A stretch of DNA of 58,390 nt from an uncultured Prevotellaceae bacterium (lineage in GTDB: Bacteria > Bacteroidota > Bacteroidia > Bacteroidales > Bacteroidaceae): assembly GCA_902788605.1 (NCBI GenBank), contig CADAKX010000013.1, positions 1 through 58,390 on the forward strand, read 5' to 3'. The position numbers and the translations under genes are program-made. This document shows positions 32,299-42,000 of this stretch, one piece after another. The notes under the pieces are model-generated. The model saw only the letters and a list, made by a program, of their open reading frames with translations. It was not told the DNA's origin and ran no database searches. How positions within the stretch are numbered: position 1 is the first letter of the stretch; the number at the start of each line of letters is the position of its first letter.

Positions 32299-33780
32299 GT
32301 GAAACCTAAAGAAATTATAAGAAGCATTTTGATTTTGTGGTCCTGTTTGATGTGCCACAACGTCATTGCCATGCCCTCTCCGATTGCTGCCGACACCACC
32401 TTCTATCGCAACTACAGCTATGTGCGTTTCGTGGTAGATAGCCTTGCCACCGACTCCATCACAGACGAGGAATTCCTCGACATCGCAGCCAAGGTCATCT
32501 TCCCTGTCAACAAATACGACCTGCCCAAGCAGGACAGCGTGCTCACCGAACTGCGTGAGAAGGTGCTGCCCCAGATGAACCGCGATAGTCTGCAACTGAT
32601 TCGCATCCTGTTTCGTGGTGCCGCCTCACCCGAGGGTCCCTATCGTTGGAACAAGTTCCTGGGCGAACATCGTGCGCAGGCCCTCTACGACTACGTGAAG
32701 AGTCAGATGTCGGCCGACAGCGTAGACAGCAGTGCCGTGACGCTGATTGAGACCGAAGACTATCCCCTGCTCTGCGTGATGATGAAGCGTGCCGGCGACC
32801 CCGACTACGATTTCGTGAAAACCCTCTGCGACAAGCACCTGCGCAGCCATCAGTACGGCCAACTGAAGCAGCAGTTGCGCACAGCACGTCACGGCAGGCT
32901 GTGGCGTCGATTGCTAAAGACCTATTATCCGCAGTTGCGTGCTGCCCGACTGGTATTGCTGGTCAGACAGCTACCATCATTGCCGCCCGTGGTCAAAGAT
33001 ACAGTCGTACAGTCAGAGCAAAAAACCGACACCATCGCCCCCACACAAGTCGTAGCGGTGCAGGAAGTAACGGAGCCAGAGGTGCTGCCTCGCCGCGAAC
33101 TGTTAGCCGTAAAGACCAACCTGCTGTGGTGGGGAGCCTACGTCCCCGGCTACGACCGCTGGTGCCCCATTCCCAATGTCGCCATCGAATACTATCCCCT
33201 GAAGGGCCACTTCACCTTTGGCGCTTCATTCGACATGCCTTGGTGGCAGGACTACGATGCCCACAAATATTTCCAGGCCAGAAACTATCAGGTGGAGGCC
33301 CGATACTATCTGAATGGAGCCAATGAATCTTATGGAGAGAATGGACTTAATGGGAATTACAAGAAAGCCTACACTGGTTTCTATCTGCAGGGCTATGCCC
33401 ACGGCGGTGTCTTTGGCATCTGCTTCGACAAGAACCGCGGCTGGGTGGGCGAAGGCGTCGGTGCTGGCATTGGTGCTGGCTATGTGATGCCCATCACCAA
33501 GACCGGTCGCTGGCGACTCGAGATGGGTGTGCAGCTGGGCTATTTCCGCTGCAAGTACGACCCCTATAAGTACGAGAACCCCGTGAACCCCGACTATCAC
33601 GACAATCTCTACTACTACAAGTGGACCGATAAGCCCGAATTCTTCAAAAAGCGCCAGTATCGCTGGAACTGGCTGGGTCCCACACGCATTGGTATCACCC
33701 TGACCTACGACCTGCTGTATCGCAAGATTCAGAGCAAGGGTGTGGGTCTGAAGAGCACAGAAAGGAGGGTCGAGCCATGA
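32299..33780 (+). CDS. DUF3575-type protein of a fimbrial locus
   Basis: A 493-residue exported protein, starting with GTG 32299 in front of a signal peptide (IRSILILWSCLMCHNVIAM). The N-terminal part has an OmpA-like feel (LIRILFRGAASPEGPYRWNK, GEHRAQALYDYVKS). The C-terminal part is the DUF3575 domain: LAVKTNLLWWGAYVPGYDRW, PNVAIEYYPLKGHFTFGASF, then GVFGICFDKNRGWVGEG and a final YRWNWLGPTRIGITLTYDL. This part is probably an outer-membrane beta-barrel. DUF3575 proteins commonly sit at the head of fimbrillin operons in Bacteroidales. Its stop overlaps the next start by 4 bp. Confidence 0.85.
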   Translation: MKPKEIIRSILILWSCLMCHNVIAMPSPIAADTTFYRNYSYVRFVVDSLATDSITDEEFLDIAAKVIFPVNKYDLPKQDSVLTELREKVLPQMNRDSLQLIRILFRGAASPEGPYRWNKFLGEHRAQALYDYVKSQMSADSVDSSAVTLIETEDYPLLCVMMKRAGDPDYDFVKTLCDKHLRSHQYGQLKQQLRTARHGRLWRRLLKTYYPQLRAARLVLLVRQLPSLPPVVKDTVVQSEQKTDTIAPTQVVAVQEVTEPEVLPRRELLAVKTNLLWWGAYVPGYDRWCPIPNVAIEYYPLKGHFTFGASFDMPWWQDYDAHKYFQARNYQVEARYYLNGANESYGENGLNGNYKKAYTGFYLQGYAHGGVFGICFDKNRGWVGEGVGAGIGAGYVMPITKTGRWRLEMGVQLGYFRCKYDPYKYENPVNPDYHDNLYYYKWTDKPEFFKKRQYRWNWLGPTRIGITLTYDLLYRKIQSKGVGLKSTERRVEP

Positions 33781-34931
33781 TGCATGAGATGAGAAGACTG
33801 ATGGGACTGATAGCCCTGACAGCCCTGATGGGATGTAGCCCCGAGCCGCCGTTGCACCTGTATGATGCCGAGGAGGTGGTTGTCGACGTGCCCTTAGTAG
33901 ATCTCGACCTGCAGGTTTACTGGGACTACGAGATGGCCTTCGGCATTGACTACGACTGGCAGGCAGAGTGGTACTACGGCTGGGATGACGACGACATCGG
34001 CCTGTGGGGCGACATCGGCTATACCATACCTTCGCTGTTTGAGTTGCGCCGCTACTATACGGCCAACAAGCCCTATGGCGACCATACAGGCGTTCTAGCC
34101 ACACAGGTCAGCGGCACCCACTTCCAGGGACGCTACGACTGGGGCTTCTGGGATATCCTGTGCTGGAACCACATCACCACCATCGACGGCATCCAGAGCA
34201 TCATCTTCGACGAGGAGACCTCGCTGGACAGCGTGACTGCCGAGACCAACCACACCATGCGTTCATCGCGCTATAATGCGCCCAAATTTGTTTACGCCTT
34301 CCATGCGCCCGAACCGCTATTTGCAGCCTACGAACGGGCCATCGAGATCAACGAGTCACTTGAGGGTTTTGTCTACGACAAGGAGCGCAATGTCTATGTG
34401 AAGAAGCTCGACATGACCCTGGAACCCATCACCTATATCTACCTCACGCAGGTCATCCTCCACAACAACCGTGGACGCGTGGTGTCGGCCGATGGCTCGG
34501 CCAGTCTCTCGGGCATGGCCCGCTCTACCACGCTGAACACAGGGCGTGCCGGCAGCGATGCCATCACCGTGGACTATCGTGCACGCATGAAAACCGACTG
34601 CGACAAAGACGGTGAGAAAGTGGACATCATTGGCGGGCGACTGCTCACCTTCGGCATCTGCAACCTGAATGCCAACAAGATCAGTCGTGCTGACGAGGTG
34701 CCCGACCCTCACCCTCACTATATGGACATCAACATGCTGTTTAACAACGGTATGGACTCAACGTTTGTCTTCAACGTCACCAGTCAGGTGCGACAGCGCT
34801 ACAAGGGTGGTGTGATTACCATCGAACTCGACATGGACACCATCCCGATACCCACTCGCGGCGGAGGCTCCGGCTTTGATGCGGTTGTAAAGCCCATCGA
34901 GGACGGCGGCACACACGAATTTGAGATGTAA
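33777..34931 (+). CDS. DUF5119-type fimbrial-locus lipoprotein
   Basis: A 384-residue lipoprotein (lipobox ALMGC, Cys20) of the DUF5119 type. The N-terminus SPEPPLHLYDAEEVVVDVPL is followed by LDLQVYWDYEM, a typical block. The middle contains YNAPKFVYAFHAPEPLFAAY and PITYIYLTQVILHNNRGRVV, and the C-terminus is TIPIPTRGGGSGFDAVVKPI. These proteins accompany fimbrillins in Bacteroidales and may help anchor or assemble the fimbria; exact role unknown. Translationally coupled to the DUF3575 gene. Confidence 0.85.
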   Translation: MMHEMRRLMGLIALTALMGCSPEPPLHLYDAEEVVVDVPLVDLDLQVYWDYEMAFGIDYDWQAEWYYGWDDDDIGLWGDIGYTIPSLFELRRYYTANKPYGDHTGVLATQVSGTHFQGRYDWGFWDILCWNHITTIDGIQSIIFDEETSLDSVTAETNHTMRSSRYNAPKFVYAFHAPEPLFAAYERAIEINESLEGFVYDKERNVYVKKLDMTLEPITYIYLTQVILHNNRGRVVSADGSASLSGMARSTTLNTGRAGSDAITVDYRARMKTDCDKDGEKVDIIGGRLLTFGICNLNANKISRADEVPDPHPHYMDINMLFNNGMDSTFVFNVTSQVRQRYKGGVITIELDMDTIPIPTRGGGSGFDAVVKPIEDGGTHEFEM

Positions 34932-35039
34932 CAATTAACAACTAAAATAAATGAACAACAAACAAAGAAAAGAAAGGAAACAACAACTCAAGCGAATTCA
35001 ACAATTTATTAACATTTAATAATTTAAAACTCAACAATT
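34932..35039 (+). other. A-rich leader before the first fimbrillin gene
   Basis: 108 bp, very A-rich, low in G. No TAnnTTTG promoter, terminator or operator copy was found in it. It probably serves as an unstructured translation-enhancing leader for an abundant protein. Confidence 0.4.
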
Positions 35040-36824
35040 ATGAGAACAAAGTATTTCTTCTTCGCAGCTTTGGCAGTCGGTGCACTCGCCAGCTGTTCGA
35101 GCGATGAGTTTATGGGCGAGAACAACAGCCCAGGTACTCAATCACAAGGTATTCAGGCCATTGACTTTGGTAGTGGTGCACGCAACATGACGCGTTCAAC
35201 TGGAGACGACATTACCAAGCTGGCAGGTAACTTCATGGTAGCAGCCACCAAGACCGTTGGCAGCAGTACCCAGAAGGTGATTGATAACTACAAAGTGTGG
35301 AACAAAGCCAGTAACGCCACCAACAACACCACCAACCGCTATGGATGGGAGTATGTAGGCGACTACGGCACTAGCGACCTTGGTGAGGGTAAAATCTCAC
35401 TCGAAAAAAACCAGTCCATCAAATATTGGGACCTTTCTGCATCAGCCTATCACTATGTGGCAGGTTCGCCAACAAAGGCTTTCACATTTAATTTTGGCGC
35501 TGGGAATGTTATTACAGGCGCTAAAATCACTGGTATTAGGGCTCACGTCTCTGCTAATCCTAAGACCGACGCTAATGGTACTGCCATTGATGGTGATGTA
35601 ACTCCTATTGGTGCTGTCTATGTGGCCGACCCAATCATATTGGATCCTAATGGCGACTATACAGGAGGATCAGGCAAGAACTACGAGAATGCTGTGAAGT
35701 TCAACTTCACGGGCCAGCAGGCTCTGGTACGTGTAGGTATTTATGAAACGATTCCTGGCTATCATGTAACATCCATTAACTTCTATCCCTATGACAAGAC
35801 CAATGACAAATGGAGCACGACAGCTTCAACCTACCACAACGTCATTCTGAATTCACTTTCCAATGCGAACTACTTCTTGGGTGGCACGCTGAATGCAACT
35901 CTGACATACAACTGGAATGCAACACCCAACCCAACTTACTCATTCACCTATAATGATGCTGCCCATTCTTCAAACAGTTGGTATGGCGGTTCTTTCTATC
36001 TTTCAGAGGAGAAGCCCATGCTCACCACTTCATCTGCCACAAAATCAGAAATGGATAGATTCTTCGGTACGGATAAGGAAATGCAAGAGTCTGGCTACTT
36101 CCCCGTGATGCCAACAGCAACTGGTGCCACCAACTCACCACTGGTATTAAAGTGTGACTTCACTCTGACCTCAGATGATCACTCTGGTGAAACCATTGAG
36201 GTAAAGGGTGCCACAGCAGCCATTCCAGCAAACTTCTCTCAGTGGGAGATTAACCATGCCTACACTTATTTGTTTAAGATTTCAGACAAGACCGCAGGTG
36301 CACAGGGTGTACTCTATCCTATCCAGTTCGACGCTATGATTATTGACGGTAAGAACAACCGCGATGGTTTCATTACCACAGTCAGCGTTCCCTCTATCAC
36401 CAGCTATCAATTTGCTTCGCCCTACACCAATCTTGAAAATGACCAAGTCAGTGAGGTGGGCATTAAGTATGTAACAAACAAGCCTATCATTGTTACTGTA
36501 CAGGATAACGCCACAGGTGAACTCAAACCGCTTGCTGCCCTTGCCGATCCAGAAGCAAAGGGTATGATTAAGGTTTATTACTTAGGCACTGACGAACTCA
36601 CCGAAAGCGACTTGCAGGTGAACCGTCCTATAGAGCACCCTACTATTAAACCCGTGACAGATATTCCGACAACTGCATGGAGCCTGCACGGAAAGAGCTT
36701 CAGCAATCCTTACTACATGACCTTTACCGCCAATACTGCCGGTTTCTATGCTGTAGAATATGTGAACACTACTTCACCTGTATCTTACGCATACAAGGTC
36801 ATCAAGGTTGAATCTGCTAACTAA
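35040..36824 (+). CDS. fimbrillin family lipoprotein 1 (probable major subunit)
   Basis: A 594-residue fimbrillin-type lipoprotein (MRTKYFFFAALAVGALASC, Cys19). The N-terminal domain contains VIDNYKVWNKAS, GWEYVGDYG and QSIKYWDLSASAYHYVAGSP, which match the next gene (see there). Later come a beta-rich middle, FSQWEINHAYTYLFKISDK, a typical fimbrillin segment, and an extra C-terminal Ig-like part ending AYKVIKVESAN. In Bacteroidales type V pili such lipoproteins are exported, cut after Arg/Lys and polymerised by strand exchange; NMTRSTGDD near residue 50 is a candidate cleavage site. First in the fimbrillin set, with its own A-rich leader. Confidence 0.85.
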   Translation: MRTKYFFFAALAVGALASCSSDEFMGENNSPGTQSQGIQAIDFGSGARNMTRSTGDDITKLAGNFMVAATKTVGSSTQKVIDNYKVWNKASNATNNTTNRYGWEYVGDYGTSDLGEGKISLEKNQSIKYWDLSASAYHYVAGSPTKAFTFNFGAGNVITGAKITGIRAHVSANPKTDANGTAIDGDVTPIGAVYVADPIILDPNGDYTGGSGKNYENAVKFNFTGQQALVRVGIYETIPGYHVTSINFYPYDKTNDKWSTTASTYHNVILNSLSNANYFLGGTLNATLTYNWNATPNPTYSFTYNDAAHSSNSWYGGSFYLSEEKPMLTTSSATKSEMDRFFGTDKEMQESGYFPVMPTATGATNSPLVLKCDFTLTSDDHSGETIEVKGATAAIPANFSQWEINHAYTYLFKISDKTAGAQGVLYPIQFDAMIIDGKNNRDGFITTVSVPSITSYQFASPYTNLENDQVSEVGIKYVTNKPIIVTVQDNATGELKPLAALADPEAKGMIKVYYLGTDELTESDLQVNRPIEHPTIKPVTDIPTTAWSLHGKSFSNPYYMTFTANTAGFYAVEYVNTTSPVSYAYKVIKVESAN

Positions 36825-36829
36825 TTAGA

Positions 36830-37894
36830 ATGAATAAGTTCGCTCCTTTCATAAGTTTAGTCCTGTTGGTGCTCGTCGCCTGTTCGTCAGACGACGAGCC
36901 CACGCAGGCAAACATTACCACTGATGTGATAGTGTTCGGCTGTGATACACAGGAGGCCGAGGAGGTGACGACACGTGCAGACGCTCAGTCGCTGCACGAT
37001 GTCGGCATCGGCTCGTTCCGTGTGTGGGCCTACAAGAACAATGGAGTGAGCGGCAATATCTTTACCAGCTATCAGACCGTAATAGACAGCTACCGCGTGT
37101 GGTGGGAATCCACGCTGAGCACCAGCAACCTCAACTTCTGGGAATATGTGGACAACAACACGCAATCCATCAAATACTGGGACATCTCGGCCAATGCCTA
37201 CCGCTTCATGGCGATTGCCCCGGCCACAACCCTTCACAGCGCCAGCATCACTGGCGATGACTACAAGAGCCTCAACGTCAGAATGCCTATCGACGCAACC
37301 AACGAGGCCGATGTACCCTATTACTCCGAACTGTGGTTCAGCACGGGCAGTCCTATCGACTACCCCGACAAGCAGTTCCAGCAAACCGTAAAACTGCGGT
37401 TCGTAAAGCCCATAACTTATGTGCGCTTTATGTTCACCTACGAGAAAGACGAACTTGCAGCCAGCACGACGCTGACAGCCAAGAGTTTCAAGCCCACCGA
37501 TGGTGGACAGATAGAACAAAAAGGAGAAGTTATCATCTCCTACCCCATTACAGGCACGGGCATCCACGAGACACTCACCGTGAGCCAGACAGGCCTCGAA
37601 GGCATCGCCGCCTTCACACAGGACTACTACATCACGCCAGCCAATGCCAACGCCTGCACATACTATACCGTACTTCCCGCCATCAATCAGGGCACCTATA
37701 CCCTGAAGGTGAGCGTCAACGGAGAACCCAAGAGCCTGGTGGTGCCAGAGGAATACATGGACTGGCTGCCCGGCTACGAATATACATATATATTTAAGGT
37801 ACGCGAGAGCGGCGGCGTCGTTATCGACAATGTACAGTCGGCATTCACCGGCTGGACGCTGCACGAAGGAACGCGCAAGGTGTATAACTGGTAG
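36830..37894 (+). CDS. fimbrillin family lipoprotein 2
   Basis: A 354-residue fimbrillin-type lipoprotein (lipobox LVLVAC, Cys18). It shares the N-terminal module of fimbrillin 1: TVIDSYRVWWEST, FWEYVDNNTQSIKYWDIS, ANAYRFMAIAP. The C-terminal half has EYMDWLPGYEYTYIFKVRES, the common end-of-domain motif of this family. The arginine in VTTRADAQ near residue 50 is a possible maturation site. It is shorter than fimbrillin 1, lacking the extra C-terminal domain. It starts 5 bp after fimbrillin 1 ends. Likely an accessory or alternative subunit. Confidence 0.84.
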   Translation: MNKFAPFISLVLLVLVACSSDDEPTQANITTDVIVFGCDTQEAEEVTTRADAQSLHDVGIGSFRVWAYKNNGVSGNIFTSYQTVIDSYRVWWESTLSTSNLNFWEYVDNNTQSIKYWDISANAYRFMAIAPATTLHSASITGDDYKSLNVRMPIDATNEADVPYYSELWFSTGSPIDYPDKQFQQTVKLRFVKPITYVRFMFTYEKDELAASTTLTAKSFKPTDGGQIEQKGEVIISYPITGTGIHETLTVSQTGLEGIAAFTQDYYITPANANACTYYTVLPAINQGTYTLKVSVNGEPKSLVVPEEYMDWLPGYEYTYIFKVRESGGVVIDNVQSAFTGWTLHEGTRKVYNW

Positions 37895-37907
37895 AAACCG
37901 AGAGAGA

Positions 37908-39053
37908 ATGATGTATTTGAATAAAGTTACCGCGATGATCATAGCAGCCCTGCTGCTGACAGCCTGTTCCAACGATGCGGAAGAGGACAAGGGTATCCAT
38001 GCCTCGTTCGAGGTGCGGGCCAGCGCCCCTTGGTTCGTCGAGGCACCACATACCAACCATTTCACCCGCTCATGGGCACCACCCTCGGGCTATTTCTCCT
38101 ACGAGGATATCAACGACCAGTTTGAGGGTCACAAGAGCATGGAGAACACCTCCATCGAGACCTTTTTCACCAAAGACGACGAAGCCCCCCAGCAAGGCAC
38201 CTTCTTCTACGACAAGAAGAGCAGCTGCTGGAAGCTGACGATGAAAATCAAGCAGACCGGCAACTACAATATCTACGGATTCCTGCCCAAGGACGAGGCG
38301 GTATCGTCGAGCGTGACAGCCAACAGCAGCTATAGCAACGGAGCCGTGATGACACTCAACGGACTGAGCACCGTGACGCCTGCCGACATCTGTTTTATCG
38401 TAGGTGCCAAGGACGGTACCACGAACGATGAGGATAACGGACTGACAACGGGTCAGTTTGTGGTCAACGCCAAAGAGACCAACGGCACCAATAGCAACTA
38501 TATCTTCCTGCTGTTCGATCATCTCTATGCCGCCATGCGACTGCGCTATACCATCGATGCCAACTACGATGCCCTGCGCACGGTGAAGCTGCGCAAGTTG
38601 GAAATGAAGGCCCTGCCCGACAACAACGGCAACCCCGTCAAGGCCAAACAGAATGCCGTCATCACCCTGCAGAGCAACGCCACTGGCAGTTCGCCCATCG
38701 TGGGAAGTGTGGTGTTTACGCCCGACAATAGCAGTGCCGATGCCGAGTTACAACCGCTCTACGAAGGCGAGGTGACACTCAACACCAGCACGCCCATCAA
38801 CTTCATGGGCAGCTTCATCCCCGGAAGCACAGCCTACTTCATGGTGCGCACCACCTATGATGTCTACGACAAGAAAGGCAACCTGCTGCGCGAAGGCAGC
38901 ACAGCCGACAATATCATATCCTTGCGCGATATCTTTGAGATGTCAAACATCGAGCGAGGTCACATGTTCTCCATCACCTTCACGGTGCAACCCACGTATT
39001 ACTACGTGCTGTCGGGCTACGACCTGAACAAGCCGAAGATGGAGATAGAATAG
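37908..39053 (+). CDS. fimbrillin family lipoprotein 3
   Basis: A 381-residue lipoprotein from ATG 37908 (or the adjacent ATG 37911): VTAMIIAALLLTACSND is the lipobox. It has GNYNIYGFLPKDEAV, VMTLNGLSTVTPADICFIVG and YIFLLFDHLYAAMRLRYTID, a fimbrillin/Mfa-type arrangement, and ends with IERGHMFSITFTVQPTYYYV and LSGYDLNKPKMEIE. It is less like fimbrillins 1 and 2 than they are like each other. A longer in-frame extension reaching into the end of fimbrillin 2 is rejected, because it would push the signal peptide inward. It precedes the giant protein by 24 bp and could be a tip or adaptor subunit. Confidence 0.8.
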   Translation: MMYLNKVTAMIIAALLLTACSNDAEEDKGIHASFEVRASAPWFVEAPHTNHFTRSWAPPSGYFSYEDINDQFEGHKSMENTSIETFFTKDDEAPQQGTFFYDKKSSCWKLTMKIKQTGNYNIYGFLPKDEAVSSSVTANSSYSNGAVMTLNGLSTVTPADICFIVGAKDGTTNDEDNGLTTGQFVVNAKETNGTNSNYIFLLFDHLYAAMRLRYTIDANYDALRTVKLRKLEMKALPDNNGNPVKAKQNAVITLQSNATGSSPIVGSVVFTPDNSSADAELQPLYEGEVTLNTSTPINFMGSFIPGSTAYFMVRTTYDVYDKKGNLLREGSTADNIISLRDIFEMSNIERGHMFSITFTVQPTYYYVLSGYDLNKPKMEIE

Positions 39054-39077
39054 AGTTGAACGTAAAGACTTGAGAGT

Positions 39078-42000
39078 TTGAAGAAGAAAGAAATCATAAT
39101 CAGCATATTGGCGCTCTGTACAGCATCTGCAGTCCAGGCTCAGATCACCATTGGTGGCAACGTCTATGGCGGCGGCAACGAGGGCGACCTGACAGGCGGC
39201 ACCGAGGTAGTTGTCTGCGCCGGTGATATCCAGGGCAACGTCTATGGCGGTGCCCGTCAGGCTAATGTGGGCGGCTCAACGTTTGTCAATATCGACGGCG
39301 AGCACATGAGTGGTGATATCCTCATCAACTGCGTGTATGGCGGCAACGACATTGCCGGCACCATCGGCACATCCAACGCTCTGCCTACCCATCTGAAGCA
39401 GGCCGCCACAAACGGCATCGACAAGACCTACAACGCCTTTGTCATGTCGACCAAGGAACGCACCGTGACCACAGTAGAAAACGAGCAGACCATCACCACG
39501 CAGCCCTATAAGATCTATCTGGGACAACTCTTCGGAGGTGGCAACGGCGACTACGACTACACCTCTGACAACAGCCCCTACAAGGGCATGACACGCCCCG
39601 AGTTGGGCAAGACCTATCTCGAGATTCTCGGTGGCTCGTGCGTGCTGCTCTATGGCGGCGGCAACAACGTCACCGTGACCGAGGCCACCGATATCTGTAT
39701 TGACAACCCCAGCGCCATTACCAATCATATCTATGAGCGCGATGCCAACGGCAATGAGATTCTTTCCAAACCCAAGCTGACCGACGCACGCCTGAAGGCA
39801 ATGGGTGTCTATCAGTTGGGGGGTGCCGGCGAGGATGTGGCCAACAGTCCCGACTATCAGTTCTCGCGTGTCTTTGGCGGCAACAACAAGGCGCCGATGG
39901 CCATCCGTCCTACGTGGCATCTGAAACGTGGCATTATCCGCAACCTCTTCTCGGGTGGTAACCAGGGCGCTATGACTCACGAGAACGGTATCGTGATGAC
40001 CATTGAGAGCGAGAATGTGGAGGTGAAGAACGTCTATGGCGGCTGTCGTATGGCCGACGTGAACCCTGCTCGTAACAACATACACTCCGAGACCATCAAC
40101 GGCATCTATTATCCTGGTGGCTATGCAGCCCGTCTGTATATCACCGCTGGCAACATTACCAACGTCTATGGTGGTAATGATATCTCGGGTACGGTCTATG
40201 GCGGCAATGTCGTAGGTATCCACTGCGACATCCACGGAGATGTGTATGGTGGCGGCAACGGCTCGTATCCCTATACCGACAATGCGAAATTCAAAAGAAC
40301 GAAAGAGAATGCCGACCAGGAGCCCGTTATCCTGTATGGCGACTTCTATTATAATCCCGACGAGGTGCTGACAAACGCAGGCCTCTCGGTGCCTTCGGAT
40401 CCTGGCATGAAGTCGGCCAAGGCTCTCACCGAGTTCCGCCCCCATGCCGAGTCGGTTTCTATCTATATCTCTGGTACCGACGAAAACCATCCCGTCATCG
40501 TTGAGGGTGCCGTCTATTGCGGTGGTAACAGTGCCACCCTGCGCTCTTCGAGCACTACATCAACAGCAGAGTTGAAGATTGGTTCTTACGCCTGGATTGA
40601 AGACATGTTCCTGGGCAGTAATGGTGCCAACATGATTACTGAAGACGTGCTGAAGCGACTGGCGCAAAGTGTGACCGTGGACGAAGAAAACTACGACTTC
40701 AGTCAGATGGATCTGACCAAGGCCGCCCAGTTTGAGGAATATATGAAGGGCTGCGAGATGGATGTGAAGCCCGACGTCCTCTTCGTAAACACAGAGCGTG
40801 ACGACCCCACTAACTATGAGGAATATACCTCGTACTTCGGTTCGTTCTACTGCGGCGGCAACGTGGGTAGTGTGCGCACCAATGGTCTGAACAACATAAC
40901 CTTCAACCACAAGGTGATTATCTTCGAGAAACTGGTGGGCGGCAGTAACAAGGCCAACGTACCGGCAACACAATATAACGCAGCCTACAACGGCGGACTG
41001 CTGGGCGATCCCGACACCAACGGCAACAAACTGCAGTTCAACCTCTCGGGCTTGAAGTTGCAGCCCAAGCGCTGGAAGGATGAGACCAACAAGCACCTGG
41101 GACTGGAGTGGAACATCTTCCAGGGTGATGCGAAGGACATTACCGACGTCTCAACCCTAGCCTTGGGAAAATCTTCGGCCAACGACCTGAGCCGTCGTCT
41201 CAAGGGCGCCTGCGTCTATGGCGGCTGCTATGAGAGCGGTCATGTGGAGGGCAATGTGGTCATCAACCTCAATGGTACCCTCGTCGATGTCGATGGCACC
41301 TATGGTGTGTTCGACTCTGTGGAGGAGGATGCCAACGGCGAACCCGTAGTTGATGCCAATGGCAAATACACCATCACGGCACGTCGTTCGGGCGTCATCA
41401 ACCTCGAGCAGGGCTTGGACAAGCGCAGTGTGGCCTGTAACGTGTTTGGTGGTGGCTACGGAGAGAACTCAGAGATCTGGGGCTCCACCACTATCAACCT
41501 GAACGAGGGTTATGCTTTCCAGGTCTACGGCGGTGGCGAGAAAGGTATTGTGGGTAAGAAGAACAGCGAGGGCAACTATGTCTACGACGCAGACTACAGC
41601 ACCACCATCAACCTGCACGGCGAACGTCCGGGACAGGTGGGCCACTTCGACGACCTGGTGGAGTGTGAATATGTCTATGGCGGCGGACTGGAAGGTCTTG
41701 TTTGTGGCGACACGCATGTAAACCTGGGCAACTGCCGCGTGTTCCAGTCGTTTGGTGGAGCCTGTATCGCTGATATTCTGGGACATACCGAGACCCATAT
41801 CGGTCGTGCAGGTTTGGGTACCGACGGCAACCCCATCCTGGGCTTCCCTTACATGCGCGATAATATATATGGTGGCAACGACCTGGGCGGCCACATCCTT
41901 GGCAAGGCCAACTTCGCTGACTATGTATTGCCGGCTACGCGCAGCATGATACATAGCACCGACGTGCTGGAGGCCTCGGCCTACGTGGGTTTCTTACAGG

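Noticed and set aside
37830-37907. Longer N-terminus for fimbrillin 3
   Set aside because: It would overlap the end of fimbrillin 2 and add 26 basic residues before a clear lipoprotein signal; ATG 37908/37911 fits far better.
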